NCBI GenBank assembly: GCA_902769875.1
Contig: CACXQV010000025.1
Coordinates: 1 to 64,000 of the forward strand
Direction: 5' to 3'
Source of the DNA: an uncultured Bacteroidia bacterium
GTDB lineage: Bacteria > Bacteroidota > Bacteroidia > Bacteroidales > F082
Length of the DNA: 64,000 nt
Positions 1 to 7,600 of this stretch are shown piece after piece (the first letter of the stretch is position 1; every line of letters starts with the position of its first letter). The notes under the pieces are model-generated. The model had not been told where the DNA came from. It saw only the letters and a list, made by a program, of their open reading frames with translations, and made no database searches. Position numbers and translations under genes: made by a program.

Positions 1-1655
1 TCATCTTGCCCGATGACGGTGCCTGCCAGCTCGCTCTCCATGCTCATCAGGCGGTCGCCTTCGTTCTTGGCGATGCGCTGCACGGGCACGCCTGTCATCA
101 TGGCCACCACCTCGGCGACGTTTTGTTCAGTCACGGTCTGGCGATGGGCCACGGTGTTGTCTTCCCAAGCCTTTTTGGCGACTTCGAGGCGGTTGAGGAT
201 TTTCACTTCCTCGTTGCGATACATTCCCGCTTCCTCGAATCGCTGTTCGGCGACGGCGGCTTTCTTGTCGTTGCGTACCTCTTCCAAACGTTTCTCCAAC
301 TCGGTGATTTCGCTCGGCACGTCGATGTTCTTGATGTGGACGCGCGATCCGGCTTCGTCCATCGCGTCGATGGCCTTGTCGGGCAGGTGGCGGTCGCTGA
401 GGTAGCGGTCGGTGAGTTTCACGCAGGCCTCTATGGCCTCCGGCGTGTACGTCACGGAATGGTGTTCTTCATATCTCGGCTTGATGTTGTTCAGGATTTC
501 GATGGTCTCGGCGGGCGTGGTTGGCTCGACGATAATCTTTTGGAAGCGGCGTTCCAAGGCGCCGTCCTTCTCGATGTATTGGCGGTATTCGTCCAAGGTG
601 GTGGAGCCGATGCATTGCAACTCGCCACGCGCCAAGGCTGGCTTGAACATGTTGCTGGCATCGAGCGATCCGTTGGCATTGCCTGCGCCCACAAGGGTAT
701 GGATCTCGTCAACGAAAAGGATGATGTCGTGGTTGGCCTCCAGTTCTTTCAGGATGCCTTTGATGCGTTCCTCGAATTGGCCACGGTATTTGGTGCCCGC
801 CACCACCGAGCCAATGTCGAGCATGACGACGCGCTTGTTGAACAAGGTGCGCGGCACGCGGTGCTGCACGATGCGAATGGCCAGGCCTTCGGCGATGGCC
901 GACTTGCCCACGCCGGGCTCACCTATTAATATAGGGTTGTTCTTTTTGCGTCGGCTCAATATTTGGGCGATGCGTTCCAGCTCGCGCTCACGGCCAACGA
1001 TGGGGTCGAGGCGGTTCTCCTCGGCGGCCTTGGTGAGGTCGCGGCCAAAGTTGTCCAACACCGGCGTCTTGCTCTTGATGTTGCTCGTTTTCTTGGGGCG
1101 TTCCTGCTGCGGCTGGATGTCGTTGATCAGGTCGTCGTATTCTTCCTCTTCGTTGAAGATTTGTGAAGCCGGGTTGGCATCGTCTTGGTCGGCGTCCAAA
1201 GGCAACTCTCCGCCATTCTCCATGTGATAGCGCACATATTCCTGCTTGAAGTTGTCGTAGTTGATGCCTTCAAACTCAAGGTTTTGTGATATGATATTGT
1301 TCTTTTCGTGCAAGATGGCCATCATCAGGTGCTCGGAGCGGACGATGTCGGAATGAAACTCCTTGGCAATGATGTAGGTGAACTTCAGCACGCGCTCGGC
1401 CTGCTTGGTGAGGGGTAGGGCGAGCACGCTGTTGGGGTTGGTGTTGGCCGTGCGAACCGAGGCTTCGAGCTTCTTCGAAAACACTTCGATGTTGAGGTTG
1501 AGGCGTTCCAAGATGGTGATGGCACTGCTGCCGCCTTCGCGCAACATACCCAAAAAAAGGTGCTCCAACCCGACGTATGCGTTCCCCAAACGTTGCGCTT
1601 CCTGATGGCTAAGTGACAAAATGGCACGAACGCGGGGCGAGAATTTTGCATCCAT
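1..1655 (-). CDS. clpC: ClpC-type AAA+ unfoldase, C-terminus outside window
   Basis: ATP-dependent Clp protease ATP-binding subunit that unfolds substrates for ClpP. Read on the minus strand from ATG at 1655 (MDAKFSPRVR) the frame stays open to the window edge, about 551 residues. Seen: a double Clp_N repeat (about residues 1-145, with GLEHLFLGML and SEHLMMAIL), the first AAA module with Walker A GEPGVGKS (about 243) and Walker B ILFVDEIH (about 310), and a coiled-coil middle domain (EKRLEEVRNDKKAAVAEQRF) typical of ClpC rather than ClpA. The window ends at VIGQD, the entry to the second AAA module. It is divergent from ffh; a TACCTTTG element at 1730-1737 is a plausible promoter. Confidence 0.95.
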   Translation of the reverse strand, partial: MDAKFSPRVRAILSLSHQEAQRLGNAYVGLEHLFLGMLREGGSSAITILERLNLNIEVFSKKLEASVRTANTNPNSVLALPLTKQAERVLKFTYIIAKEFHSDIVRSEHLMMAILHEKNNIISQNLEFEGINYDNFKQEYVRYHMENGGELPLDADQDDANPASQIFNEEEEYDDLINDIQPQQERPKKTSNIKSKTPVLDNFGRDLTKAAEENRLDPIVGRERELERIAQILSRRKKNNPILIGEPGVGKSAIAEGLAIRIVQHRVPRTLFNKRVVMLDIGSVVAGTKYRGQFEERIKGILKELEANHDIILFVDEIHTLVGAGNANGSLDASNMFKPALARGELQCIGSTTLDEYRQYIEKDGALERRFQKIIVEPTTPAETIEILNNIKPRYEEHHSVTYTPEAIEACVKLTDRYLSDRHLPDKAIDAMDEAGSRVHIKNIDVPSEITELEKRLEEVRNDKKAAVAEQRFEEAGMYRNEEVKILNRLEVAKKAWEDNTVAHRQTVTEQNVAEVVAMMTGVPVQRIAKNEGDRLMSMESELAGTVIGQD

Positions 1656-1729
1656 ACTAATATAACTGTTTGTTATTCAATGATAAAAATAAATCCTTTC
1701 AATCCTTCGCTTCTTTCTGGATTTGGGTG

Positions 1730-1737
1730 CAAAGGTA
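1730..1737 (-). promoter_or_regulatory. -7 element for clpC
   Basis: TACCTTTG on the minus strand matches the Bacteroidota -7 consensus TAnnTTTG and lies 75 nt upstream of the clpC ATG. A weak -33 (TTGG at 1758-1761) is 20 bp further upstream. Confidence 0.5.
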
Positions 1738-1804
1738 CGAACAAAAACCACGCCGCGCCAATCTTTGGGGAGGAAACTTCTTTGTTTGAATAAAAACAGC
1801 TCAT

Positions 1805-1839
1805 TTTGGAAAACGGATTCGGAAAAAACCGTATCTTTG
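1805..1839 (+). promoter_or_regulatory. Promoter for ffh
   Basis: TATCTTTG at 1832-1839 fits TAnnTTTG, with a TTTG at 1805-1808 as a -33-like element (spacer 23 bp, slightly long). The ffh ATG follows 22 nt after the -7 box. Confidence 0.65.
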
Positions 1840-1861
1840 CATCCTTATTTTCAGAAATGTT

Positions 1862-3196
1862 ATGTTTGAAGGTTTAAGCGAAAAATTAGAACGCTCGTTC
1901 AAAGTCCTTAAAGGACAAGCGTATATCACTGAAGTCAACGTGGCCGACACGATGAAGGAAATCCGTCGCGCCCTGCTTGACGCGGATGTCAGTTTCAAGA
2001 TTGCCAAGGATGTCACCAACAGCATCAAGGAAAAGGCCCTCGGCCAACAGATTCTCACCTCGGTGAAGCCGGGCGAGATGATGGTGAAAATCGTCCACGA
2101 CGAACTGGCCGAGCTGATGGGTGGCGATGCCGTCGACCTTAACTTGAAAGGCCAGCCGAGCATCATCCTGATTGCCGGTTTGCAAGGCTCTGGCAAGACC
2201 ACTTTCTCGGCCAAGTTGGCAAGCTATCTGAAGCGCAAGCGCAGCAAGCAAGTGCTTTTGGTGGCTGGCGACGTGTATCGTCCGGCTGCCATCGAGCAAC
2301 TGAAAGTGCTGGGTCAACAGGTTGAAGTTGAGGTGTATAGCGAAGAAGGCAACAAGAATCCCGTGCAGATTGCCCAAAACGCCATCAATCACGCCCGCTC
2401 GCAAAACAAGAACGTGGTCATCATCGATACCGCCGGACGTTTGGCCGTCGACGAGGAGATGATGAACGAAATCGCCAACATCAAGGAAAAGGTGCATCCG
2501 CACGAGACCCTGTTTGTGGTCGATGCCATGACGGGTCAGGACGCCGTCAACACGGCCAAGGCATTCAACGACCGCTTGGACTTCGACGGCGTGGTGCTGA
2601 CCAAGTTGGACGGCGATACCCGTGGCGGTGCGGCCCTCACCATCCGCACGGTGGTCGAGAAGCCCATCAAGTTCGTTGGCATCGGCGAGAAAATGGATGC
2701 CTTGGATGTGTTCCACCCCAAGCGCATGGCCGACCGTATCCTCGGCATGGGCGACATCGTCAGCCTCGTTGAACGCGCCCAAGAACAGTTCGACGAAGAG
2801 GAAGCCAAGAAGTTGCAGAAGAAATTGGCTCAGAACGAGTTCAACTACAACGACTTCCTCAAGCAAATCCAGCAAATCAAGAAAATGGGCAACCTGAAGG
2901 ATTTGGCCAGCATGATTCCTGGCATGGACAAGGCGATGAAGGGCGAGGAGATTGACGATGATGCTTTCAAGAGCATCGAGGCCATCATTTATTCGATGAC
3001 GCCCGCCGAGCGCGAAAACCCGAAACTGCTGAACGGCACACGCCGCAAGCGCATCGCCGACGGCAGCGGCACTTCGATTGTCGAGGTGAACCGCCTCGTG
3101 AAACAATTCGAGGAAACCTCGAAGATGATGCGAATGATGACCACCGGAGGCGGAAAGAAGATGCTGCGCATGGCTAATGCAATGAGGAAAAGGTGA
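1862..3196 (+). CDS. ffh: Signal recognition particle GTPase Ffh
   Basis: SRP54 homolog that binds signal peptides and 4.5S RNA and docks with FtsY at the membrane. The 444 residues match full family length. An N-terminal helical bundle (1-90) precedes the NG GTPase domain with P-loop GLQGSGKTTFSAK (about 107), DTAGRL (about 193) and TKLDGDTRGG (about 247). The M domain from about 320 is methionine rich, with MIPGMDKAM and a basic end (KKMLRMANAMRKR). The start follows a TAnnTTTG promoter by 22 nt. folD follows on the same strand 126 bp downstream. Confidence 0.97.
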   Translation: MFEGLSEKLERSFKVLKGQAYITEVNVADTMKEIRRALLDADVSFKIAKDVTNSIKEKALGQQILTSVKPGEMMVKIVHDELAELMGGDAVDLNLKGQPSIILIAGLQGSGKTTFSAKLASYLKRKRSKQVLLVAGDVYRPAAIEQLKVLGQQVEVEVYSEEGNKNPVQIAQNAINHARSQNKNVVIIDTAGRLAVDEEMMNEIANIKEKVHPHETLFVVDAMTGQDAVNTAKAFNDRLDFDGVVLTKLDGDTRGGAALTIRTVVEKPIKFVGIGEKMDALDVFHPKRMADRILGMGDIVSLVERAQEQFDEEEAKKLQKKLAQNEFNYNDFLKQIQQIKKMGNLKDLASMIPGMDKAMKGEEIDDDAFKSIEAIIYSMTPAERENPKLLNGTRRKRIADGSGTSIVEVNRLVKQFEETSKMMRMMTTGGGKKMLRMANAMRKR

Positions 3197-3204
3197 CGTT
3201 GAGG

Positions 3205-3292
3205 TAGGCTTCGCGCCATTGCGAACGAAGTGAAGCAATCCGGAAAAATGGGTCAGGTTCGCTTCGTGCCTCACAATGACACAAGCCGAAAT
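3205..3292. repeat. Interspersed palindromic repeat between ffh and folD
   Basis: The stretch holds two inverted variants of a CATTGCGAACGAAGTGAAGC-like sequence (arms around 3220-3238 and 3255-3288). A related copy (TCATTGCGAGGAGGAACGAC) lies at 61463-61490, so this is a dispersed element with at least two sites in the window. Confidence 0.55.
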
Positions 3293-3322
3293 GAAAATGT
3301 ATAATCGAAAACTTGTAATATA

Positions 3323-4207
3323 ATGGACAACAAAATAATCGACGGAAAGATTGTTTCCGAACAAATCAAGAAGGAAATCGCCGCTGAGGTGGCGGATATG
3401 ATTGACCACGGCATTGCCGCCCCGCATTTGGCGGCTGTCATCGTGGGCGACGACGGAGCCAGCAAGACATACGTGGCCTCCAAGGAAAAGGCTTGCCACT
3501 CTGTGGGTATGACTTCTTCGGTCTATCGTTTGCCTGTCAGCACCTCCGAGAAGGAAATGCTCGATATGGTACAGTTCCTCAACAACGACCCCGAAATCGA
3601 CGGCTACATCATCCAACTGCCTTTGCCCAAGCACATCGACGAGGAAAAGGTGATTGCCTCCATTGACCCCAAAAAAGACGTGGACGGTTTCACGAGCGTC
3701 AATGCGGGTAGGATGCAACTTGGGCAACCTTGCTATATCCCCGCCACGCCCAATGGCATTATGGAATTAATCAAACGCTCTGGCATTGAGACCGTAGGCA
3801 AGAATGTGGTCGTGCTGGGCCGCTCCAACATCGTGGGTACGCCTATGGCCATCCTGATGTCGCGCAAGGGCGTCGATGCGACCGTCACCCTGTGCCACAG
3901 CCGCACCAAGAACCTGCCCGACATCTGCCGCCAGGCCGACATACTTGTGGCAGCCATCGGCAAGCAAGGCTTCGTGACCGCCGATATGGTGAAGCCCGGC
4001 GCGGTGGTTATCGACGTGGGCATCCATCGCATCGAGGACCCGACAACCCCAAAGGGCTTCAAGATTTTGGGCGACGTTGACTATGATGAGGTGTATAAAG
4101 TGGCCTCAAGAATTACCCCCGTTCCCGGTGGCGTGGGTCCCATGACAATCGTCTCGTTGCTGCAAAACACTTTGAAGGCCGCAAAGGGAGAGATTTATCC
4201 GAAATGA
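3323..4207 (+). CDS. folD: Bifunctional methylene-THF dehydrogenase/cyclohydrolase
   Basis: Interconverts 5,10-methylene-, methenyl- and 10-formyl-tetrahydrofolate in cytosolic one-carbon metabolism. The length of 294 residues is typical. Seen: the catalytic lysine motif TYVASKEKAC (about 52-61), QLPLPKHI, DGFTSVNAGRM, the Rossmann dinucleotide motif GRSNIVGTPMA (about 168), VIDVGIHRIED and the C-terminal TPVPGGVGPMTI. The neighbour ffh is on the same strand. gcvT, also a folate enzyme, lies 7.7 kb away on the opposite strand. No clear TAnnTTTG box was seen in the 126-bp gap. Confidence 0.97.
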   Translation: MDNKIIDGKIVSEQIKKEIAAEVADMIDHGIAAPHLAAVIVGDDGASKTYVASKEKACHSVGMTSSVYRLPVSTSEKEMLDMVQFLNNDPEIDGYIIQLPLPKHIDEEKVIASIDPKKDVDGFTSVNAGRMQLGQPCYIPATPNGIMELIKRSGIETVGKNVVVLGRSNIVGTPMAILMSRKGVDATVTLCHSRTKNLPDICRQADILVAAIGKQGFVTADMVKPGAVVIDVGIHRIEDPTTPKGFKILGDVDYDEVYKVASRITPVPGGVGPMTIVSLLQNTLKAAKGEIYPK

Positions 4208-4313
4208 AACCTGATATGGTATTATGGTTAAAATCAGGCATTCCAACTTGGTTGGGATGCCTGATTTTGTATGGTAGAGTGTCCAAAAGTGTTGCATGGG
4301 CTATCTTTTGCCT

Positions 4314-4632
4314 CTATTCGCAAAACATCTGCCGCAGAACATCTTGCAATGCGGAAATTTCGTTTGTTGTGAGTAAAGTAATGCGCTGCTTTAACCTTCG
4401 TTTGTCAATGGTGCGTATTTGGTCGGTGGCCATTTCGCCGTCGCGCCCTATGATGTGGCAGCCAACGCGATAGGGATAACCGTGGATGGGATGTGATGGG
4501 CACGATGATAACCGTGTCTAAATGGTCGTTCAATTCTTGTGGACTGACTACGACACAAGGGCGTGTTTTCTGCATTTCGGCACCGATTGTGGGATTCAGG
4601 TTCACCCAATAGACTTCAAACTGGCTTACCAT
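4314..4632 (-). pseudogene. MazF/PemK-family toxin, frameshifted
   Basis: The first about 50 residues (MVSQFEVYWVNLNPTIGAEM, RPCVVVSPQELND, VIIVPITSHP) are a classic MazF/PemK endoribonuclease start. At about 4482-4489 the frame breaks. The next frame continues the family with YPYRVGCHIIGRDGEMATDQ, IRTIDKRRL and then a stop at 4314-4316. One extra base or two missing bases around CATCCACGG explains it. Without repair the product is a 75-residue protein with a wrong tail. It overlaps the upstream antitoxin-like gene by 7 bp, the usual mazEF layout. It is either a decayed toxin or a sequencing error. Confidence 0.8.
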
Positions 4633-4883
4633 TGCCAGCCCTCCGTCGTTTCTTCGTCAAAGACCTCGTCCATCATCAGTTTGTCTTCGCCGTCGGCGTG
4701 TGCTTGTTTGGCTGCGGCTGCCCATCCGTCACGAGGGGCTTTGGCTGCCTGCTTGGTTTGGACAACTACCAAACCCTTCAAGAAAGCCAACACCTTCATC
4801 ATGGCCGTTTCATTGTCGAGCAACGGACTAATCTCGCGGAACAACTCCGCACGCAATTGTACTGCTGTCATAATCCAAATCAT
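4626..4883 (-). CDS. Antitoxin-like partner of the MazF remnant
   Basis: Small acidic protein, 85 residues from 4883 or 81 from the second ATG at 4871 (MTAVQLRAELF). It precedes and overlaps the MazF-like gene, the position of an antitoxin. The N-terminal half is predicted helical (LRAELFREISPLLDNETAMM); the C-terminus is acidic and tryptophan-ended (DEVFDEETTEGWQW), as expected for a toxin-wrapping tail. No AbrB or RHH motif was recognised, so the function is inferred from position. Confidence 0.6.
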   Translation of the reverse strand: MIWIMTAVQLRAELFREISPLLDNETAMMKVLAFLKGLVVVQTKQAAKAPRDGWAAAAKQAHADGEDKLMMDEVFDEETTEGWQW

Positions 4884-4988
4884 TTCTTTTCCTGCCGCAA
4901 AAGTAACAATATTCTCCCGACGGCAAGGTTTTTCCGGCAGATTTTTGAAAGATTTGTTTCCTTCTACCCGCCTAAATGGATTTTTGCC

Positions 4989-4996
4989 TATTTTTG
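4989..4996 (+). promoter_or_regulatory. -7 element that fixes the downstream start
   Basis: TATTTTTG fits TAnnTTTG. It lies downstream of an in-frame ATG at 4976 and 19 nt upstream of ATG 5015, so transcription should begin after 4976. This supports 5015 as the true start. Confidence 0.6.
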
Positions 4997-5014
4997 CCCC
5001 ATAATTTTCCAGTT

Positions 5015-5935
5015 ATGAAAAAAATATGGTTCATCGGTTTGTTTTTGCTCCTGCTTTCGCCTTTTGCTTGGTCGCAAAAGGCTGGAAACAATGGCTTTTC
5101 GCCCGTGTTCAACCTCGAACAAAAGTCTTTGTTGCCTGATGAGGTGAAAGAGACTTCGGGGCTTTTTATGCACAATGGTCGCCTTTGGACGCACAACGAT
5201 AGTGGCGGTAAGCCCATCCTTTACGGACTCGACACCACGAATTTCGGAGTGGTCCAAAAGCTCACTTTGGCTTATGTGAAAAACAAGGACTGGGAAGACG
5301 TTTGCACCGATGGCGTGAATGTTTATGTGGGCGACTTTGGCAACAACAAAGGCAGGCGCAAGGATTTGGGAATCTATGTTTTCCCGCTGTCTGCCATTCC
5401 CGACGAGGGCGATGCCACCATCGAGGTGGATAGCATCACTTTTCGTTTTGCCGACCAAACCGATTTCAGCAAACGCAAGGTTCACGACTTCGACTGCGAA
5501 GCCCTATTTGCCACCGATGATTATCTCTATCTGCTCAGCAAGGGTTGGGAATCAGGAACCACGAGGCTTTATCGCCTGCCGAAAACGCCCGGCAAGCAAG
5601 TGGCCGAGGTGGTCAATGGCTTCGATTCGCAGGGCCAGATTTCGGGCGCCGATTACGACAGGGAACACAAAATTTTGGTCATCGTGGGCTATGTGAAGTC
5701 CATCTGGAAGCCGTTCCTCTACATCATCTTCGACTTCGACGAGGCGGGTGTCAAGTTGTCAAACCGTCGTTTCGAAATGCCGCAATGGTCTGGTTGCCAG
5801 ATGGAAGGCATTTGTTTCTTCGATGATGGAAGGTGTTTCGTTTCTGCCGAAACTTCCAAGGCTTTTTCTGCAAGGGTTTTCGTGGCTGATTTCAGGAATT
5901 GGATTGAGAAAAACCGGAAAAAGTCACGAAAATAG
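5015..5935 (+). CDS. Secreted beta-propeller-like protein
   Basis: 306 residues from ATG 5015. A signal peptide (MKKIWFIGLFLLLLSPFAWS, then Q) gives export to the periplasm or outside. The rest has the rhythm of a six-bladed propeller: KETSGLFMHNGRLWTHNDSG, GDFGNNKGRRKDLGIYVFPL, DDYLYLLSKG, SGADYDREHKILVIVGY and MEGICFFDDGRCFVSAE. No catalytic motif was recognised and no T9SS sorting domain is present. The last eight residues (KNRKKSRK) are encoded by the first copy of the downstream 32-bp tandem repeat, so the array has run into the gene or supplied its stop. Confidence 0.75.
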   Translation: MKKIWFIGLFLLLLSPFAWSQKAGNNGFSPVFNLEQKSLLPDEVKETSGLFMHNGRLWTHNDSGGKPILYGLDTTNFGVVQKLTLAYVKNKDWEDVCTDGVNVYVGDFGNNKGRRKDLGIYVFPLSAIPDEGDATIEVDSITFRFADQTDFSKRKVHDFDCEALFATDDYLYLLSKGWESGTTRLYRLPKTPGKQVAEVVNGFDSQGQISGADYDREHKILVIVGYVKSIWKPFLYIIFDFDEAGVKLSNRRFEMPQWSGCQMEGICFFDDGRCFVSAETSKAFSARVFVADFRNWIEKNRKKSRK

Positions 5936-6212
5936 CTTTAAAAAACTGGAAAAAGTCACGAAAATAGCTTCAAAAAACTGGAAAAAGTCACGAAAATGAT
6001 TTCAAAAAATTGGAAAAAGTCACGAAAATAGGCCAAAAAAAGTGGAAAAAGTCACGAAAATAGCTTCAAAAAACTGGAAAAAGTCACGAAAATAGCTCTA
6101 AAAAAGTGGAAAAAGTCACGAAAATGATTCCAAAAAATTGGAAAAAGTCACGAAAATAGGCAAAAAAAAGTGGAAAAAGTCACGAAAAGAGCTTTTGTTT
6201 TTTGGAAAAAGT
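5911..6212. repeat. 32-bp tandem repeat array, 9.5 units, 128-bp higher-order period
   Basis: The core GGAAAAAGTCACGAAAA starts at 5916, 5948, 5980, 6012, 6044, 6076, 6108, 6140 and 6172, with a truncated tenth (GGAAAAAGTG) at 6204: the step is exactly 32 bp each time. Unit tails follow the order AGCTT, AGCTT, GATTT, AGGCC, AGCTT, AGCTC, GATTC, AGGCA, i.e. A-A-B-C twice, so a four-unit block was duplicated. Each unit has three A-tracts spaced about 10-12 bp. The array starts inside the 3' end of the upstream gene and ends at the promoter of the next. Confidence 0.95.
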
Positions 6213-6213
6213 G

Positions 6214-6221
6214 TATTTTTG
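6214..6221 (+). promoter_or_regulatory. -7 element for the DUF4143 ATPase
   Basis: TATTTTTG, immediately after the last truncated 32-bp repeat and 27 nt upstream of ATG 6249. No well-spaced TTTG was found at -33. Confidence 0.6.
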
Positions 6222-6248
6222 CGGCATAAATTATAAGAAAAAGTGGTT

Positions 6249-7598
6249 ATGCTGAGGCGGAAAATCCAAAAGAGAATCGAAGAACACTTCACTTCTGACA
6301 GCAATAAGATTCTGATTGTTGATGGAGCACGACAAATTGGCAAATCCTTTATTATCAGAACGATAGGAAAGGAATTGTTCCCGAATTTCGTGGAAATCAA
6401 TATGTATGACGACAAGAAGGGCAGCAAGGCGTTTGAAGGTACGGGTTCGGTGGAGGATTTCTATTTCAGGTTGAGCACCGTGGCAGGCTCCAGATTGAAA
6501 AAGAAAAACAACACCTTGGTTTTTATCGATGAAATCCAGGCTTATCCCGAACTGCTCACATTGCTGAAGTTTTTGAAAGACGACGACCGTTTCACCTATA
6601 TTGTCAGTGGCTCGCAATTGGGCATCGCCTTGAATGAAACCCTCTCGAAGCCGGGTGGTCGGATTGAAATCGTGAGAATGTATCCCCTTGATTTCGAGGA
6701 ATTTCTTTGGGCAAACGGCGTAGGGGAAGAGGCCATTGCCGTATTAAAAAAGTCGTTTGAAAATCAGGTAAGCCTTGATGAAACTATGCACCGGGTTTTC
6801 CTTGACCTTTTCAAGAAGTATTTGCTTGTAGGGGGCTTGCCCGATGCGGTGAACAAATTCATCGAGACCAACAATATCGTTGAGGTTCGCAAGGTGCATG
6901 ACGGCATAGAAAACCTCTATCGTGAGGATGCGGCTCAATATGACGAAGAAAACAAGTTGAAAATCAGACGAATCTACGACCTGATTCCATCCAATTTGGA
7001 GAATAGGAAGAAGCGGATTCAGTTTAATGACATTGAGAAGAAGAAGGGGAAGACTTTTGCGACTTACGCGGACGAGTTTGAATATCTTATCCAATCGGGT
7101 ATCGCCATTGAAGTGAAGGCGATTTCCAATCCACGTTTCCCGTTGCTGGAATCGACAATGAAAAACCTGATGAAGTTGTATTTGAACGATGTAGGGCTGC
7201 TGACCAATCAATTGTACCGTTACAACATTAGAGCCGTGTTGGATGATGAAAAGAGCATCAATTTAGGGTCGGTGTATGAATCGGTGGTGGCATCGGAGTT
7301 GCGGGCGCATGGCTACGATCTTTATTATTACGACAATAAAAGCAAGGGCGAGGTTGATTTCCTGATTGACGACTTCGACATTCTTTCGGCTGTGCCGATT
7401 GAGGTCAAGTCGGGCAAGAACTATACGGCCCATAAGGCTTTGAACAAGTTCATTGCCAACCCTGACTATCATGTGGAACGAGCCATAGTGCTTTCGAATG
7501 AGCGCGAATTCAAGCAAGAAGACAAGACGCTCTATGTTCCGGTTTATTTTGTGATGTTCTTTTTGCCGAGCAATCCAATTAATGTTCAAATCAATTGA
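6249..7598 (+). CDS. AAA_14 ATPase with DUF4143 (nuclease-like) C-terminus
   Basis: About 449 residues. The N-terminal P-loop domain has Walker A DGARQIGKSF (about 28-37) and Walker B LVFIDEIQAYPELL (about 93), plus the SGSQLG sensor-like motif and the PLDFEEFL motif typical of this family. The C-terminal DUF4143 region contains GEVDFLIDD and IPIEVKSGKN-like sequence (EVDFLI...PIEVKSG), the D...ExK signature of a PD-(D/E)XK fold that looks intact. The family role is unresolved. A GTG at 6243 is an alternative start. It abuts the OmpA gene, suggesting read-through, and its promoter sits at the end of the 32-bp array. Confidence 0.88.
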   Translation: MLRRKIQKRIEEHFTSDSNKILIVDGARQIGKSFIIRTIGKELFPNFVEINMYDDKKGSKAFEGTGSVEDFYFRLSTVAGSRLKKKNNTLVFIDEIQAYPELLTLLKFLKDDDRFTYIVSGSQLGIALNETLSKPGGRIEIVRMYPLDFEEFLWANGVGEEAIAVLKKSFENQVSLDETMHRVFLDLFKKYLLVGGLPDAVNKFIETNNIVEVRKVHDGIENLYREDAAQYDEENKLKIRRIYDLIPSNLENRKKRIQFNDIEKKKGKTFATYADEFEYLIQSGIAIEVKAISNPRFPLLESTMKNLMKLYLNDVGLLTNQLYRYNIRAVLDDEKSINLGSVYESVVASELRAHGYDLYYYDNKSKGEVDFLIDDFDILSAVPIEVKSGKNYTAHKALNKFIANPDYHVERAIVLSNEREFKQEDKTLYVPVYFVMFFLPSNPINVQIN

Positions 7599-7600
7599 TA

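Noticed and set aside
1886-3727. 613-codon minus-strand frame over ffh and folD
   Set aside because: Overlaps two well-supported genes on the other strand and shows only low-complexity His/Leu content.
4204-4473. Plus-strand 89-codon frame after folD
   Set aside because: It runs antisense through the MazF-like gene and has no family features.
5911-6212. CRISPR array
   Set aside because: Units are contiguous 32-bp copies with no unique spacers and no cas genes nearby.
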